A stretch of 64,000 nt of DNA from Flavobacterium limi (GTDB taxonomy: Bacteria > Bacteroidota > Bacteroidia > Flavobacteriales > Flavobacteriaceae): NCBI RefSeq assembly GCF_010645075.1, contig NZ_JAADZV010000001.1:434001-498000 (forward strand). Direction: 5' to 3'. Every line of letters starts with the position of its first letter. The stretch's first letter is position 1. The notes beneath the pieces are model-generated. The model had not been told where the DNA came from. It saw only the letters and a list, made by a program, of their open reading frames with translations, and did not search any database. Both the position numbers and the translations under genes were made by a program. Shown piece by piece: positions 36,528-46,062 of this stretch.

Positions 36528-36553
36528 TTATAAAGTATAATTGTACTTTATAA
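36528..36553. promoter_or_regulatory. Palindromic operator candidate 2
   Basis: Perfect 10-nt arms TTATAAAGTA and TACTTTATAA around TAATTG, about 80 nt before the esterase start. The remaining 36298-36631 gap holds no gene. Confidence 0.45.
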
Positions 36554-36631
36554 TCAGTATATGACAAATTTGTATAAACCGGATTGTTTTGATTACCTTA
36601 TATTTAGCATTTATTTCTAAATTAATAGAGA

Positions 36632-37489
36632 ATGAAAATTGTAAAAAAGAATATCTATTTCTGTCTTTTGATTTTTTTCAATGTAATTGTATCTCAAAAT
36701 AAAGGTATTCAGATCCCATTGTGGGAATATGGAGCCCCTGGCTTTGAAAATCTTAAAGACGAACCGGAACAGTCACAGGACTGGTGGGTCAGAAACATTC
36801 ATAATCCATCGATAACCGCTTATTTACCGGAGAAGCCAAACGGAATGGCGGTACTTATTTGTCCCGGAGGGGGGCATGAAAATCTGGTTTTTAATTCAGA
36901 GGGAAAAGATGCAGCTGTTTATTTGAATAGTATCGGAGTGACGGCTTTTGTTCTGAAGTACCGCTTAGCCAGAACAAAAGATTCCCCATATAAATTAGAA
37001 ACACACATTAAACAGGATGCCGAAAGAGCGATGAGAGTAATAAGAAGTAAAGCCACTGAATATAAAATTGACCCTAGCCGAATTGGTGCAATGGGATTTT
37101 CGGCAGGTGGAGAAGTTGTTGCCCTGATTGCTTATAATTCTAATAATGTTTTGAAAAACACTTCGGATGCAATTGACAAATTAGATGCACAACCCAATTT
37201 TCAAATATTAGTTTATCCAGGACCATTGTTTATTCCGAAAGAGATTAAGTCCGATGCGCCTCCGGCTTTTTTTGTGGCGGCAAATGATGATTCCTGTTGT
37301 TCAGCTCCGATAATTGAACTGCTAAACGGATACCGGAAAGCGAATGTATCGGTTGAAATGCATTTATACGCAAAAGGCGGTCACGCTTTTAATTTGGGTA
37401 AAAGAGCCAAAACAAATTCACTGAAATCATGGCCGCAAAGATTGACAGAATGGTTTGAGGTTAATAGTTATTTTGTGAAACAGGATTAA
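36632..37489 (+). CDS. Secreted alpha/beta-hydrolase esterase (acetylxylan-esterase-like)
   Basis: 285 residues with a signal peptide (MKIVKKNIYFCLLIFFNVIVSQ). The oxyanion motif is LICPGGGHENLV, the nucleophile elbow MGFSAGGEV (Ser near residue 155) and the histidine GGHAFNLG near 250. This pattern fits carbohydrate esterases of the BD-FAE/xylan deacetylase type common in Bacteroidota. The true substrate is unknown; no glycoside hydrolase or SusCD pair is adjacent. Confidence 0.85.
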   Translation: MKIVKKNIYFCLLIFFNVIVSQNKGIQIPLWEYGAPGFENLKDEPEQSQDWWVRNIHNPSITAYLPEKPNGMAVLICPGGGHENLVFNSEGKDAAVYLNSIGVTAFVLKYRLARTKDSPYKLETHIKQDAERAMRVIRSKATEYKIDPSRIGAMGFSAGGEVVALIAYNSNNVLKNTSDAIDKLDAQPNFQILVYPGPLFIPKEIKSDAPPAFFVAANDDSCCSAPIIELLNGYRKANVSVEMHLYAKGGHAFNLGKRAKTNSLKSWPQRLTEWFEVNSYFVKQD

Positions 37490-37543
37490 AATTTACCTGC
37501 ACTTTTTGAAAATACTTACACAAACGTTCAGGTGTAAAAATTC

Positions 37544-37570
37544 AAAAGCTCCTTTGAAGAGGAGCTTTTA
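37544..37570. terminator. Bidirectional terminator
   Basis: AAAAGCTCC, loop, GGAGCTTTT between convergent genes. Confidence 0.85.
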
Positions 37571-37573
37571 ATG

Positions 37574-38974
37574 TTATTGTTTAAAAAGAGTTATCTTAAA
37601 ATATTCATTTTCGACACTTTCATTTAACCAAATCCCTTTGTCTGAAAAATGAGCTGAAAAATAGGTCTTATTGTCGGACTTGATGCTGTTGATATATTTG
37701 GCTACTTCTGAATTATAATTGTAGGCCGCAACAGCATTAAAATCAAAGGTTGTATTCTTTAATTGTTGAAGATTTTTAAAATCTTTATTGATATGAAAGT
37801 CATTATTATTAGTTTCGTTGAGATGAGCAAAAACATCTTTAAACTCTAAATTTTGGGTTTTTACCATTTTTCCTGTTGCCTTCTCTACAATATTATAATT
37901 AAAGAAATCCTTTAGTCCATTAATTCGGATAGTAAAACAAACAGTATTGTTCAATTGAAATAAATCAACATAAATGGTATTCATGACATGACCTTTGTTA
38001 AAATCATTATCTTCAATAGCATTGATAGATTCCCAAGTTTTGTTTCCTAATTTGTCATACTTAAAAATATAAAATCCTTTCGGGCTGGCCATCGTATTTA
38101 ATTTTCCGGCTTCATCACCAAAAAGACCATAAATGTAGATATCACCAGTATTTGCATCTTCAATATAATTGTTTATAGAAAGATCATCAGCGAAATGAAT
38201 AAAGTCATTATTATAACCTCCAAAATTATATTCACCGGCATCATTTTTTGAATATAGAAAAACACGATTAGGGATTTTCAGGTCATAAACTAAATTGTTT
38301 AAATTTTTGCCTTCATTGGATAATCTGGTTTTATACAAGATAGTATTTGAATAATCTTTTGAAATCGATTTACTAATTAAATCAATCGTTTCGTCATAAT
38401 TCACTCTCAGGTCAAATCTGAATTCCTCCTTAACACTTATAAAATTCGATCCAATGTACATATCTAAATTAGGTTTGTCAATTTTATAAATATTCTTTTT
38501 TCTGGTAACAATATCTTTTACAGCTAAATAAATATCGTCTTTTAAAAAATTCAGTTTAAATTTCCCCTTGTTATTAACTAAATTATATTCATACTTTGAA
38601 GTAAAATTTTGGTTCTTTTCGAACATCTGGATATTAGAATCCTTAACTTCTGCATAATTTATTTCTATAATTTTCCCATCAATGATGTACATACATTTTT
38701 GATTAAATGCTCCTTTAGACCGGTCAACATTAAAGAAAGAATTTTCGGAATTCGATATTGCTAGAAAGTCTTTATTGAAATCTGTATTTGAAAGTGGTTT
38801 TTTATTGCCATTTTCGTCATAGATGTTTTTCCCTATCAAAACTGAATTGCTGTTTGGTAATAGGGTAGATTTGTAATATAGATACTGTTTACTATCTTTT
38901 TCTTCATAAATAGTGGTTTGAGCAGTAGTGTAGAAACCAGAAATTAAACATAAACAAAATATAATTTTTTTCAT
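37574..38974 (-). CDS. Exported hypothetical protein
   Basis: 466 residues from the ATG at 38974, where a signal peptide begins (MKKIIFCLCLISGFYTTAQ). A longer reading from 39076 would put 34 unrelated residues before it and reach the AraC gene. The mature part is rich in Asn, Lys, Tyr and Phe with repeating short beta-strand patterns (for instance KTWESINAIEDNDFNKGHVM). No family recognised; probably periplasmic or surface exposed. Confidence 0.7.
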   Translation of the reverse strand: MKKIIFCLCLISGFYTTAQTTIYEEKDSKQYLYYKSTLLPNSNSVLIGKNIYDENGNKKPLSNTDFNKDFLAISNSENSFFNVDRSKGAFNQKCMYIIDGKIIEINYAEVKDSNIQMFEKNQNFTSKYEYNLVNNKGKFKLNFLKDDIYLAVKDIVTRKKNIYKIDKPNLDMYIGSNFISVKEEFRFDLRVNYDETIDLISKSISKDYSNTILYKTRLSNEGKNLNNLVYDLKIPNRVFLYSKNDAGEYNFGGYNNDFIHFADDLSINNYIEDANTGDIYIYGLFGDEAGKLNTMASPKGFYIFKYDKLGNKTWESINAIEDNDFNKGHVMNTIYVDLFQLNNTVCFTIRINGLKDFFNYNIVEKATGKMVKTQNLEFKDVFAHLNETNNNDFHINKDFKNLQQLKNTTFDFNAVAAYNYNSEVAKYINSIKSDNKTYFSAHFSDKGIWLNESVENEYFKITLFKQ

Positions 38975-39111
38975 AAAAAGCGTTGGGATGATATCAATAA
39001 AAAGCAAAAATAGATAAATTAATAATAACAAATAATTTCTGTTAATAGCTATTGGTTTTTTAAAATAAAACAACATTGATTATTATATTTGAGAATCTAA
39101 ACCTACTGTAT

Positions 39112-40239
39112 ATGATGAACTCTCCAATCTTAATGGGTATTACTTCCGGAGCTGCATTTTTACTTGGTTTTTTACTTTTTTTCGATGAACGAAAGGTAAA
39201 CGTAAAAGCAAATAAATACCTCGGATTGTTTGTAGTTACATTAGGTTTTGCCATGCTCGAGATTCCTTTGTTTTATCAAAAAATTTACACAGCACATCCA
39301 AATCTTTTTGAGCTGATAGGTTTGCTGAGGTTTTTAACAGCCCCTTTTCTATATATCAGCATACAGTATTTCACGTCGTTGAATAAAAAAATTGAAAAGA
39401 AAAATCTATGGCATTTTTTACCGTTTGTCATTTTTCTCGTTTTCAGATTGCCTTTTTTTGCTACCGGAAAAAATATCGAATTCAGTCATGAAACAGGAAG
39501 GGTAGTTTTCTTTGTTCTTCGAACGGCACTGCCGCTTCAGGTGATTGTGTACTGGAGTTTGTCTTTTGCAAAATTGCAGCAACATCTTAAGAATTTAAAA
39601 CAGTTTTCGGCATCGACAGAAGAAATAGATTTGGTCTGGCTGAAATATTTTCTTCTTATTTTGCTGGTAATTGTAATCGCCTGGTTTAATCTGGTGTTTT
39701 TCGAGCTGAAAAATTTAATTGAATTTACTCCTTTGCTGTATTGTGTAAGTATCTTTTTTCTGGCGTATTTTTCTCTGCAGCAAAAAGAAGTTTTTGATTT
39801 TAACAATTACGAAATAAGTGATTTATCTGAAATTAAAACCGACAAAAAAGATAATCCTAAAAGGGTTTCTGAAAATCGCCTGAATGAACTGAATGGAAAA
39901 TTACAATTGCTTATAAACGAAGAAAAAGTGTATTTAGAAAATGACCTTAGCCTGCCGAAATTAGCACAAAATCTAAATGCCAGCTGTAACGAAACTTCGT
40001 TTTTGATTAACGAATTGTACAAGGACAATTTCTATAATTTTATAAATAAATACCGTATTGAAGAAGCAAAAAGATTGTTGCTCTCTGATAAATACAATCA
40101 ATTAAACGTTTTGGGAATTGCTTATGAATCTGGTTTTAATTCAAAAACAACTTTTAATACCACATTTAAAAAACATACCGGAATGTCTCCCACAGAATTT
40201 GTAAAAGCGAATACAGTTTTAGTGAAAAAAGAGGTTTAA
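39112..40239 (+). CDS. AraC-family regulator with membrane N-terminal domain
   Basis: 375 residues from the ATG at 39112. About the first 225 residues hold six to seven membrane segments. The C-terminal 100 form the AraC helix-turn-helix pair (LPKLAQNLNASCNETSFLIN, then VLGIAYESGFNSKTTFNTTFKKHTGMSPTEF). This arrangement is common in Flavobacteria; the membrane part presumably senses a signal. The DoxX-like membrane gene starts 84 nt downstream. Confidence 0.88.
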   Translation: MMNSPILMGITSGAAFLLGFLLFFDERKVNVKANKYLGLFVVTLGFAMLEIPLFYQKIYTAHPNLFELIGLLRFLTAPFLYISIQYFTSLNKKIEKKNLWHFLPFVIFLVFRLPFFATGKNIEFSHETGRVVFFVLRTALPLQVIVYWSLSFAKLQQHLKNLKQFSASTEEIDLVWLKYFLLILLVIVIAWFNLVFFELKNLIEFTPLLYCVSIFFLAYFSLQQKEVFDFNNYEISDLSEIKTDKKDNPKRVSENRLNELNGKLQLLINEEKVYLENDLSLPKLAQNLNASCNETSFLINELYKDNFYNFINKYRIEEAKRLLLSDKYNQLNVLGIAYESGFNSKTTFNTTFKKHTGMSPTEFVKANTVLVKKEV

Positions 40240-40323
40240 TTACGTTCGAAAGGGTACATCGGAACATTTAGTGGTTGGGTAATATTCAAATTTGCAGGAT
40301 ATTAACTCAAATACTGATAAACC

Positions 40324-41088
40324 ATGTTAGAACAATCATCTTTAGAAATTCAAAATTCAATCTGGAAAAAATTTTTCACTACTTTAATTCTTGGACTCGA
40401 ATTTTCTGCGTTATTATTACTGCTTGGCAATGGCGGAAATATTCCGTGGTTTCCACCAGTTCTGGTTTTTTCCTTAATTGGAATTTCCTTGTCAAGTGTA
40501 TTATTTTTTCCGCTTATCTGGCACTTTTTAGAAAAAAAACAAAAAATAAATTCCACAAAAATATATGGTTTTTTGTACAGCAGTATTCGGTATTGTATCG
40601 CTTTTACTATTGCTGCTTTTGGCTGGAAGAAATTTTATGGACTTCAGTTTATTGTGCCGGCAGAAATTGCTAGTATGCCAATGAACAGGCAGACAGGAGA
40701 GTGGCTGACCTGGTTTTATTTTGGATATTCACATACTTTCGGAATCATAGTAGCGATTATCCAGATTGTGGGAGGATATTTATTATTGTTTAGAAACACC
40801 TCATTAATTGGAGCCATAATTTTGTTTGCTTTACTTTTTAATCTCACTTTGATTAATATTTTTTATCACATGAATCCCGGTGCTTTATTACAATCGGTCT
40901 TGCTGACAATTGGGGTTTTATTTTTGATTTTGTTAGATTATAAAAAGCTCGCCGTATTTTTTCTAAAAACTAAATCTAATTTACCCTCACTAAATTTTGA
41001 GAATGGCTTACTAAAAAACATACTTCGGATTTCCGCCATTGTATTGTCGTTATTGTTTACGATTTATCTGAAATCATTGATGAGATAA
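40324..41088 (+). CDS. DoxX-like integral membrane protein
   Basis: 254 residues, seven or so membrane segments, with RYCIAFTIAAFGWKKFYGLQ and a central GIIVAIIQIVGGYLLLFRNT similar to DoxX-family proteins. The function is unknown. It may be regulated by the AraC protein upstream, which is inference from adjacency. Confidence 0.65.
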   Translation: MLEQSSLEIQNSIWKKFFTTLILGLEFSALLLLLGNGGNIPWFPPVLVFSLIGISLSSVLFFPLIWHFLEKKQKINSTKIYGFLYSSIRYCIAFTIAAFGWKKFYGLQFIVPAEIASMPMNRQTGEWLTWFYFGYSHTFGIIVAIIQIVGGYLLLFRNTSLIGAIILFALLFNLTLINIFYHMNPGALLQSVLLTIGVLFLILLDYKKLAVFFLKTKSNLPSLNFENGLLKNILRISAIVLSLLFTIYLKSLMR

Positions 41089-41093
41089 AAAAG

Positions 41094-41131
41094 AAAAACT
41101 CGTTTTAAACTATTTTAAAACGAGTTTTTTA
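41094..41131. terminator. Bidirectional terminator
   Basis: AAAAACTCGTTTTAAA and TTTTAAAACGAGTTTTTT between the convergent membrane-protein gene and gldA. Confidence 0.9.
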
Positions 41132-41150
41132 TTATCTCAAACAGGTAAGC

Positions 41151-42047
41151 CTATTTAGTAATCTCTCTAAATACAGCTTCGAGATTTTTATTTTTCTGAT
41201 TAAGCTGTAATGTTTTCAAACCATTATCATGGGCAAAATCAAAAACAGTCGGACGCATATCTTTATCTGCTAAAAAGGTTAATTCCCATAAAGAGTCATG
41301 TATGTTTACGTATGATTTTAAATGTGGAATTGTAGCAATTACCTGTTCTTCAATTTTATAATCAAATTCTACTTCGATTACCTGCTCTTTGTCTGCTGAG
41401 ATTAAATTGTCCAGTTTTTTATCTGCCACTATTTTTCCTTTGTCAATAATAATGACACGGTCGCAAATGGCCTCGACTTCCTGCATGATGTGTGTGGATA
41501 AAAAAACGGTTTTATCTTTTCCCACATTTTTAATTACATTACGGATTTCGATTAACTGATTCGGATCCAGTCCGGTAGTGGGTTCGTCTAAAATTAATAC
41601 ATCAGGATTGTGTAATAAGGCATTGGCAAGTCCTACACGCTGGCGGTACCCTTTAGATAACTGGCTTATCTTTTTATGGCTTTCCGGTGTCAGTCCTGTC
41701 AGTTGAATTACTTCATCGATTCTTGATTTATTCACTTTATAAACATCGGCATTAAAAGCCAAATATTCACGAACATACAAATCTAAATATAACGGATTGT
41801 GCTCAGGTAAGTACCCAATTGAACGCTGGACTTCTTTGGTGTTTGTCATGACATCGTGACTATTTACAAGGGCTGAACCACTATCTGCAAGTAAATAAGT
41901 CGTCAAAATTTTCATTAAAGTAGATTTTCCGGCACCATTTGGTCCCAAAAATCCTACGATTTCTCCTTTTTCAATTTTAAAAGAAATTTCATCTAAAGCT
42001 TTTTGCTCTCCGTAACTTTTTGATATGCTGTTTACTTCTATCGACAT
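41151..42047 (-). CDS. gldA: Gliding-motility ABC transporter ATP-binding protein
   Basis: 298 residues. Walker A is GPNGAGKSTLMKI (near residue 34), the signature LSKGYRQRVG and Walker B VLILDEPTTGLDPNQ. The protein closely fits GldA, which with GldF and GldG forms an ABC transporter required for gliding in F. johnsoniae. The partner genes gldF and gldG are not adjacent here, as in F. johnsoniae where gldA stands alone. Confidence 0.92.
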   Translation of the reverse strand: MSIEVNSISKSYGEQKALDEISFKIEKGEIVGFLGPNGAGKSTLMKILTTYLLADSGSALVNSHDVMTNTKEVQRSIGYLPEHNPLYLDLYVREYLAFNADVYKVNKSRIDEVIQLTGLTPESHKKISQLSKGYRQRVGLANALLHNPDVLILDEPTTGLDPNQLIEIRNVIKNVGKDKTVFLSTHIMQEVEAICDRVIIIDKGKIVADKKLDNLISADKEQVIEVEFDYKIEEQVIATIPHLKSYVNIHDSLWELTFLADKDMRPTVFDFAHDNGLKTLQLNQKNKNLEAVFREITK

Positions 42048-42193
42048 GACTTTTTATTTGTTACAAAAGTAAACAGAAATAGTCTCGATTACTAAAAAAT
42101 TATCTTTTAAAGTAATTATAAAAAAAATGAACAGCCCGGTATTCACGGCATCGTTGTTGTTAAAGGAAGGCTAAATTAAAATAAACCCAAATT

Positions 42194-42778
42194 ATGAAAA
42201 AAATTTTAGTGATGGCTGCATTGGCTATCTGTAGTTTTGCAAATGCTCAAAAAGGAACAATCTTAGTAGGTGGAAACATCGGTTATGAGTCTGAAAAATC
42301 AGAGTACGGATTTAGCGAAGAGAAAGTAAATACTTTTTCTTTTTCTCCAAAAGTGGGTTATCAGTTTAATAATAACTGGACAGTTGGAGGAGAATTTGCA
42401 ATAAGTTCATCTGATGTTGATAACTTCGATGTAAAACGTAAAGACAATAACTTCAGATTAGGAGGATTTGTACGTTACTCTGTGCCATTAAATCAGACTT
42501 TTGCTGTTTTTGCTGACATGGGAGCAGGTTTCCAGACTGAGAAAAATAAAATCTACGACAACAACGGAAACGGTTATGTGAAATACAAAGGAGACGGTAT
42601 ATATTTAGGTGTGACTCCGGCTCTTTTTATTAACATGAAAAAAGGTTTTGGTCTGAACTTCAGTATTGGTGGTTTAGGATACGAAACATTAAGTTTTGAC
42701 AATAATGGAGAAGATTACAGTAGATTCTACATCAACTTCGGTCAGACTTTTAATATTGGGATTTCTAAAAACTTCTAA
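42194..42778 (+). CDS. Small outer-membrane beta-barrel protein
   Basis: 194 residues with a signal peptide (MKKILVMAALAICSFANAQK). Alternating strands (GTILVGGNIGYESE, FSFSPKVGYQFNNNWTVGGE, RLGGFVRYSV) and a terminal aromatic strand suggest an eight-stranded barrel of the OmpA/OmpX type. Function unknown. A terminator follows. Confidence 0.82.
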   Translation: MKKILVMAALAICSFANAQKGTILVGGNIGYESEKSEYGFSEEKVNTFSFSPKVGYQFNNNWTVGGEFAISSSDVDNFDVKRKDNNFRLGGFVRYSVPLNQTFAVFADMGAGFQTEKNKIYDNNGNGYVKYKGDGIYLGVTPALFINMKKGFGLNFSIGGLGYETLSFDNNGEDYSRFYINFGQTFNIGISKNF

Positions 42779-42805
42779 TTTTAAGTTTTATATTCAATTT
42801 CAGAG

Positions 42806-42832
42806 AGCACTCCAATTGGGGTGCTTTTTTTG
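42806..42832 (+). terminator. Terminator of the barrel gene
   Basis: AGCACTCC, AATT, GGGGTGCT, then seven T. Confidence 0.9.
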
Positions 42833-42865
42833 TGCTAAAGGGACTTATGAAAACTAAACCTGTCG

Positions 42866-42936
42866 TTTAGCCCCGATAGAAGTGGTATCCTTTTGTGGCG
42901 GTGTTCGCCGCAAAAGATATAACGGATAGCGGGACA
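42866..42936 (+). repeat. Interspersed structured element, copy 3
   Basis: TTAGCCCCGATAGAAGTGG, TATCCTTTTGTGGCG hairpin with CGCCGCAAAAGATAT, then AACGGATAGCGGGAC. Confidence 0.7.
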
Positions 42937-42971
42937 GAATGTGATGTGAGAAAGGATGCTCTTAGCTTCAA

Positions 42972-43047
42972 AAAATAAAAAATGCCAGCTTAAACAAAGT
43001 CGAAATAAATCATAACTACAAGATTTTCGACTCCGTTTGCCGGCACT
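42972..43047 (-). terminator. Long terminator hairpin of metE
   Basis: On the minus strand TGCCGGC...AGTCGAAA pairs with TTTCGACT...GCTGGCA, with small bulges, and is followed by a T-rich run. Confidence 0.7.
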
Positions 43048-43064
43048 AAAAAAATATTTAAAAC

Positions 43065-45389
43065 TTATAAACTTACAGGGTATTCAACAGCAGCTCTCAT
43101 TTCCTGAGCGGCCGCAACCATTTCAATTAACGCTTTTTTGGTTTCATCCCAATGGCGTGTTTTTAAACCGCAATCCGGATTTACCCATAACTGATCTACG
43201 GGAATAACGGCAGAGGCTTTTTCTAATAATTTTACCATTTCCTCGCTTGACGGAACTCTTGGAGAGTGAATGTCATAAACGCCAGGGCCAATTTCGTTTG
43301 GATATTTAAAATCGGCAAATGCATCCAGAAGCTCCATTTGAGAACGCGAGCATTCGATAGTAATTACATCGGCATCCATATCAGCAATATTCTGAATGAT
43401 ATCGTTGAATTCGCTGTAGCACATGTGTGTGTGAATCTGCGTATCATCCTCTACACCAGAAGCAGAAATTCGGAACGCTTTTACGGCCCAATCCAGATAA
43501 GCAGCCCATTCTTCTTTTCTTAAAGGTAAACCTTCACGAATTGCAGGTTCGTCAATCTGGATGATTTTGATTCCGGCTTTTTCTAAATCCACAACTTCAT
43601 CGCGAATGGCCAAAGCAATTTGCGTGCAGGTTTCAGAACGGGGCTGGTCGTTACGGACAAATGACCATTGCAGGATTGTTACAGGCCCGGTTAACATTCC
43701 TTTTATCCATTTTGGAGTCAAAGACTGTGCATATTTTGACCATTTTACGGTCATAGGGTTTGGTCTTGAAACGTCTCCGTAAATAACAGGAGGTTTTACG
43801 CAGCGGCTTCCGTAGCTTTGTACCCAGCCGTTTTTGGTAAACGTAAATCCGGACAGTTGTTCTCCGAAGTATTCCACCATATCGTTGCGTTCGAATTCTC
43901 CGTGTACCAAAACGTCAATTCCGGTTTCTTCCTGAAAACGAATCGTAGCTTCCGTTTCTTTTTCGATTAAATCATTGTATTGCTCGGTTGTTAATTCTCC
44001 TTTTTTGAATTTTGCCCTCCAGCTTCTCACTTCAGCAGTCTGAGGGAAAGATCCAATTGTAGTGGTTGGGAATAAAGGAAGGTTTAACGCTTCAATCTGA
44101 CTTTTTCTTCTTGTGGCAAAAGTACTTTTTCTTTTGTCATCAGAAGCAGTAATTCCGGCAACACGGGCTTTTACTTCATTATTATGAATTAATTTTGAAG
44201 TTTTACGATTATCGTTTGCCACAACATTTCTTTCGTAATCAGCCGAAAATTTAACATCAACTTCTTTTGAAGCGAATTTTTTCAACAATACAATTTCGTT
44301 GATTTTTTGTTTTGCAAAAGCCAGCCATTGTTTGATTTCAGGAGTTAAGGTCTGATCATTTGTTTCCAGATCCAAATCGCAAGGACTGTGAATTAAGGAA
44401 CAGGACGGAGCAACTAAAATCCTGTTTTCGCCTAATACAGCCGTTGCTTTTTGGATTAATTTTAAAGATTTTTGGAAATCATTTTTCCAGATGTTTCTTC
44501 CATCGACCACTCCAAGAGAAAGATTTACATTTGCAGCTAATTTTCCCGATTCTAAAATATCATCCAATTGAGAAGGACAGCGAACTAAATCTAAATGGAA
44601 CGTATCAACCGGAAGAGCTAAAGCGGTTTCAAGATTTTCTCCGAAACAATCAAAATAATTGGCTAAAACGACTTTAAGTTTAGGAAAACGTTTGTTGATT
44701 TCGTTGTACACTTTCGTGAAAGTATTCCTTTCTTTGTCGCTCAGGTTTAAAGCTAAAAAAGGCTCGTCTAATTGAATGTATTCGGTATTTTCTGCTTGTA
44801 ATTTTTCTAAAATTTCAAAATAAACAGGAAGTAACGCATCGATAAGATCAATTCTTTCAAAGCCTTCTTCTTTTTCTTTACCCAATAATAAATACGAAAC
44901 AGGTCCGATTAAAACAGGTTTTGTTTTGATTCCGATTGCATTTGCCTCTTTAAATTCATTGATTATTTTTTCAGAAAACAATTCGAACTTTTGGTTTTTA
45001 GTAAACTCAGGAACAATATAATGATAGTTGGTATCGAACCATTTAGTCATTTCCATTGCCACAACATCTTGTCCGTCTTTTTGAGATCCTCTCGCCATTG
45101 CAAAATACAAATCAAGAGAGGAGTTACTTTTTGCCATTTCATGATAACGTGTTGGAATTGCGCCAACAGCCAAAGTCAGATCCAGAACCTGATCATAAAA
45201 AGAAAAATCATTAGACGGAATCAGATCAACTCCTGCCTCAGCTTGTAACTTCCAGTTTTTAAGACGGATTTCTTTTCCGGCATCAATAAGTTCATCAGCA
45301 GAAATTTTTCCTGCCCAGTACAATTCAGAAGCTTTTTTTAGTTCTCTGTTGCTGCCGATTCTTGGGTAACCTAAATTATTTGTTTTCAT
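43065..45389 (-). CDS. metE: Cobalamin-independent methionine synthase
   Basis: 774 residues. It methylates homocysteine directly from polyglutamyl methyl-THF. The C-terminal zinc site is visible: THMCYSEF (His and Cys near residue 653), ECSRSQ and DCGLKTRHW. Also IGSFPQTAEVR and QIDEPAIREGLPL. The window also encodes the B12-dependent MetH. A promoter box TAAATTTG lies on the minus strand at 45421-45414. No SAM or B12 riboswitch is visible upstream; instead an Lrp/AsnC gene is divergent. Confidence 0.98.
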   Translation of the reverse strand: MKTNNLGYPRIGSNRELKKASELYWAGKISADELIDAGKEIRLKNWKLQAEAGVDLIPSNDFSFYDQVLDLTLAVGAIPTRYHEMAKSNSSLDLYFAMARGSQKDGQDVVAMEMTKWFDTNYHYIVPEFTKNQKFELFSEKIINEFKEANAIGIKTKPVLIGPVSYLLLGKEKEEGFERIDLIDALLPVYFEILEKLQAENTEYIQLDEPFLALNLSDKERNTFTKVYNEINKRFPKLKVVLANYFDCFGENLETALALPVDTFHLDLVRCPSQLDDILESGKLAANVNLSLGVVDGRNIWKNDFQKSLKLIQKATAVLGENRILVAPSCSLIHSPCDLDLETNDQTLTPEIKQWLAFAKQKINEIVLLKKFASKEVDVKFSADYERNVVANDNRKTSKLIHNNEVKARVAGITASDDKRKSTFATRRKSQIEALNLPLFPTTTIGSFPQTAEVRSWRAKFKKGELTTEQYNDLIEKETEATIRFQEETGIDVLVHGEFERNDMVEYFGEQLSGFTFTKNGWVQSYGSRCVKPPVIYGDVSRPNPMTVKWSKYAQSLTPKWIKGMLTGPVTILQWSFVRNDQPRSETCTQIALAIRDEVVDLEKAGIKIIQIDEPAIREGLPLRKEEWAAYLDWAVKAFRISASGVEDDTQIHTHMCYSEFNDIIQNIADMDADVITIECSRSQMELLDAFADFKYPNEIGPGVYDIHSPRVPSSEEMVKLLEKASAVIPVDQLWVNPDCGLKTRHWDETKKALIEMVAAAQEMRAAVEYPVSL

Positions 45390-45394
45390 TTAGT

Positions 45395-45413
45395 TTCAGT
45401 ATTTTTTACTGAA
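45395..45413. promoter_or_regulatory. Inverted repeat in the metE 5' region
   Basis: TTCAGTA, 6 nt, TACTGAA next to the -7 box of metE. Related half sites occur at 45458 (TTTCAGTAAAAT) and 45501 (TTACTGTAAAAT), so this could be a site for the divergent Lrp-type regulator. Confidence 0.45.
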
Positions 45414-45546
45414 CAAATTTACATTTATTGGTTTTTAAAACTTATATTTGATTTATATTTCAGTAAAATGTGTTTTTAAAATCATATTTTAAAGATTATA
45501 TTACTGTAAAATTATTGTAAAAGGATTTTTAGCCGTAAAAAACACT

Positions 45547-46008
45547 ATGGAAAATTTAGATAAAACTGATTTATTGATACTGAAACACCTTCAGGAAAAC
45601 TCCAATATCAATACAAAAGATCTCGCCAGTAAATTATTTCTTACCGTTACACCAGTGTATGAACGTATAAAAAAACTGGAAAGGGATGGTTACATTACAA
45701 AGTATGTTGCGCTTCTGGACAGGAAAAAAATGAATCGGGGCATGACAGTTTTCTGCAACGTTCGTCTAAAAGAACATGCAAAAAACGTAGGGAGTAATTT
45801 TGTAAAAGATATTGTCGCCCTTCCTGAAATCATCGAATGTTACAATATTGCCGGTGATTATGATTTTATGCTCAAAATCTTAGTAAAGGATATGGCTAGT
45901 TATCAGGATTTTGTAATGAATAAATTATCGACCATAGAGAATATTGGAAATACCAATAGTATTTTTGTAATGGGTGAAATCAAACATAGTACGGCGTTGG
46001 AGTTTTAA
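45547..46008 (+). CDS. Lrp/AsnC-family transcriptional regulator
   Basis: 153 residues. The helix-turn-helix is at the N-terminus (DLLILKHLQENSNINTKDLA, then VTPVYERIKKLERDGYI). A RAM ligand domain follows (VALPEIIECYNIAGDYDFML). Such proteins respond to amino acids. Divergence from metE makes a role in methionine control plausible but not shown. Confidence 0.9.
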   Translation: MENLDKTDLLILKHLQENSNINTKDLASKLFLTVTPVYERIKKLERDGYITKYVALLDRKKMNRGMTVFCNVRLKEHAKNVGSNFVKDIVALPEIIECYNIAGDYDFMLKILVKDMASYQDFVMNKLSTIENIGNTNSIFVMGEIKHSTALEF

Positions 46009-46062
46009 GCATAATAGGTTTTAAAATAAAATGTAATTTTGGTTTGTAAAACAGAAAGAGAA

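Noticed and set aside
38975..39076. N-terminal extension of the exported protein
   Set aside because: It precedes a clear signal peptide at 38974 and reaches to the AraC gene on the other strand.
40275..40673. 132-codon frame overlapping the DoxX-like gene
   Set aside because: It is in another frame over the start of a well-formed membrane protein and has no family features.
45390..45546. Cobalamin or SAM riboswitch before metE
   Set aside because: The gap is only 157 nt and shows neither the B12-box nor the S-box landmarks.
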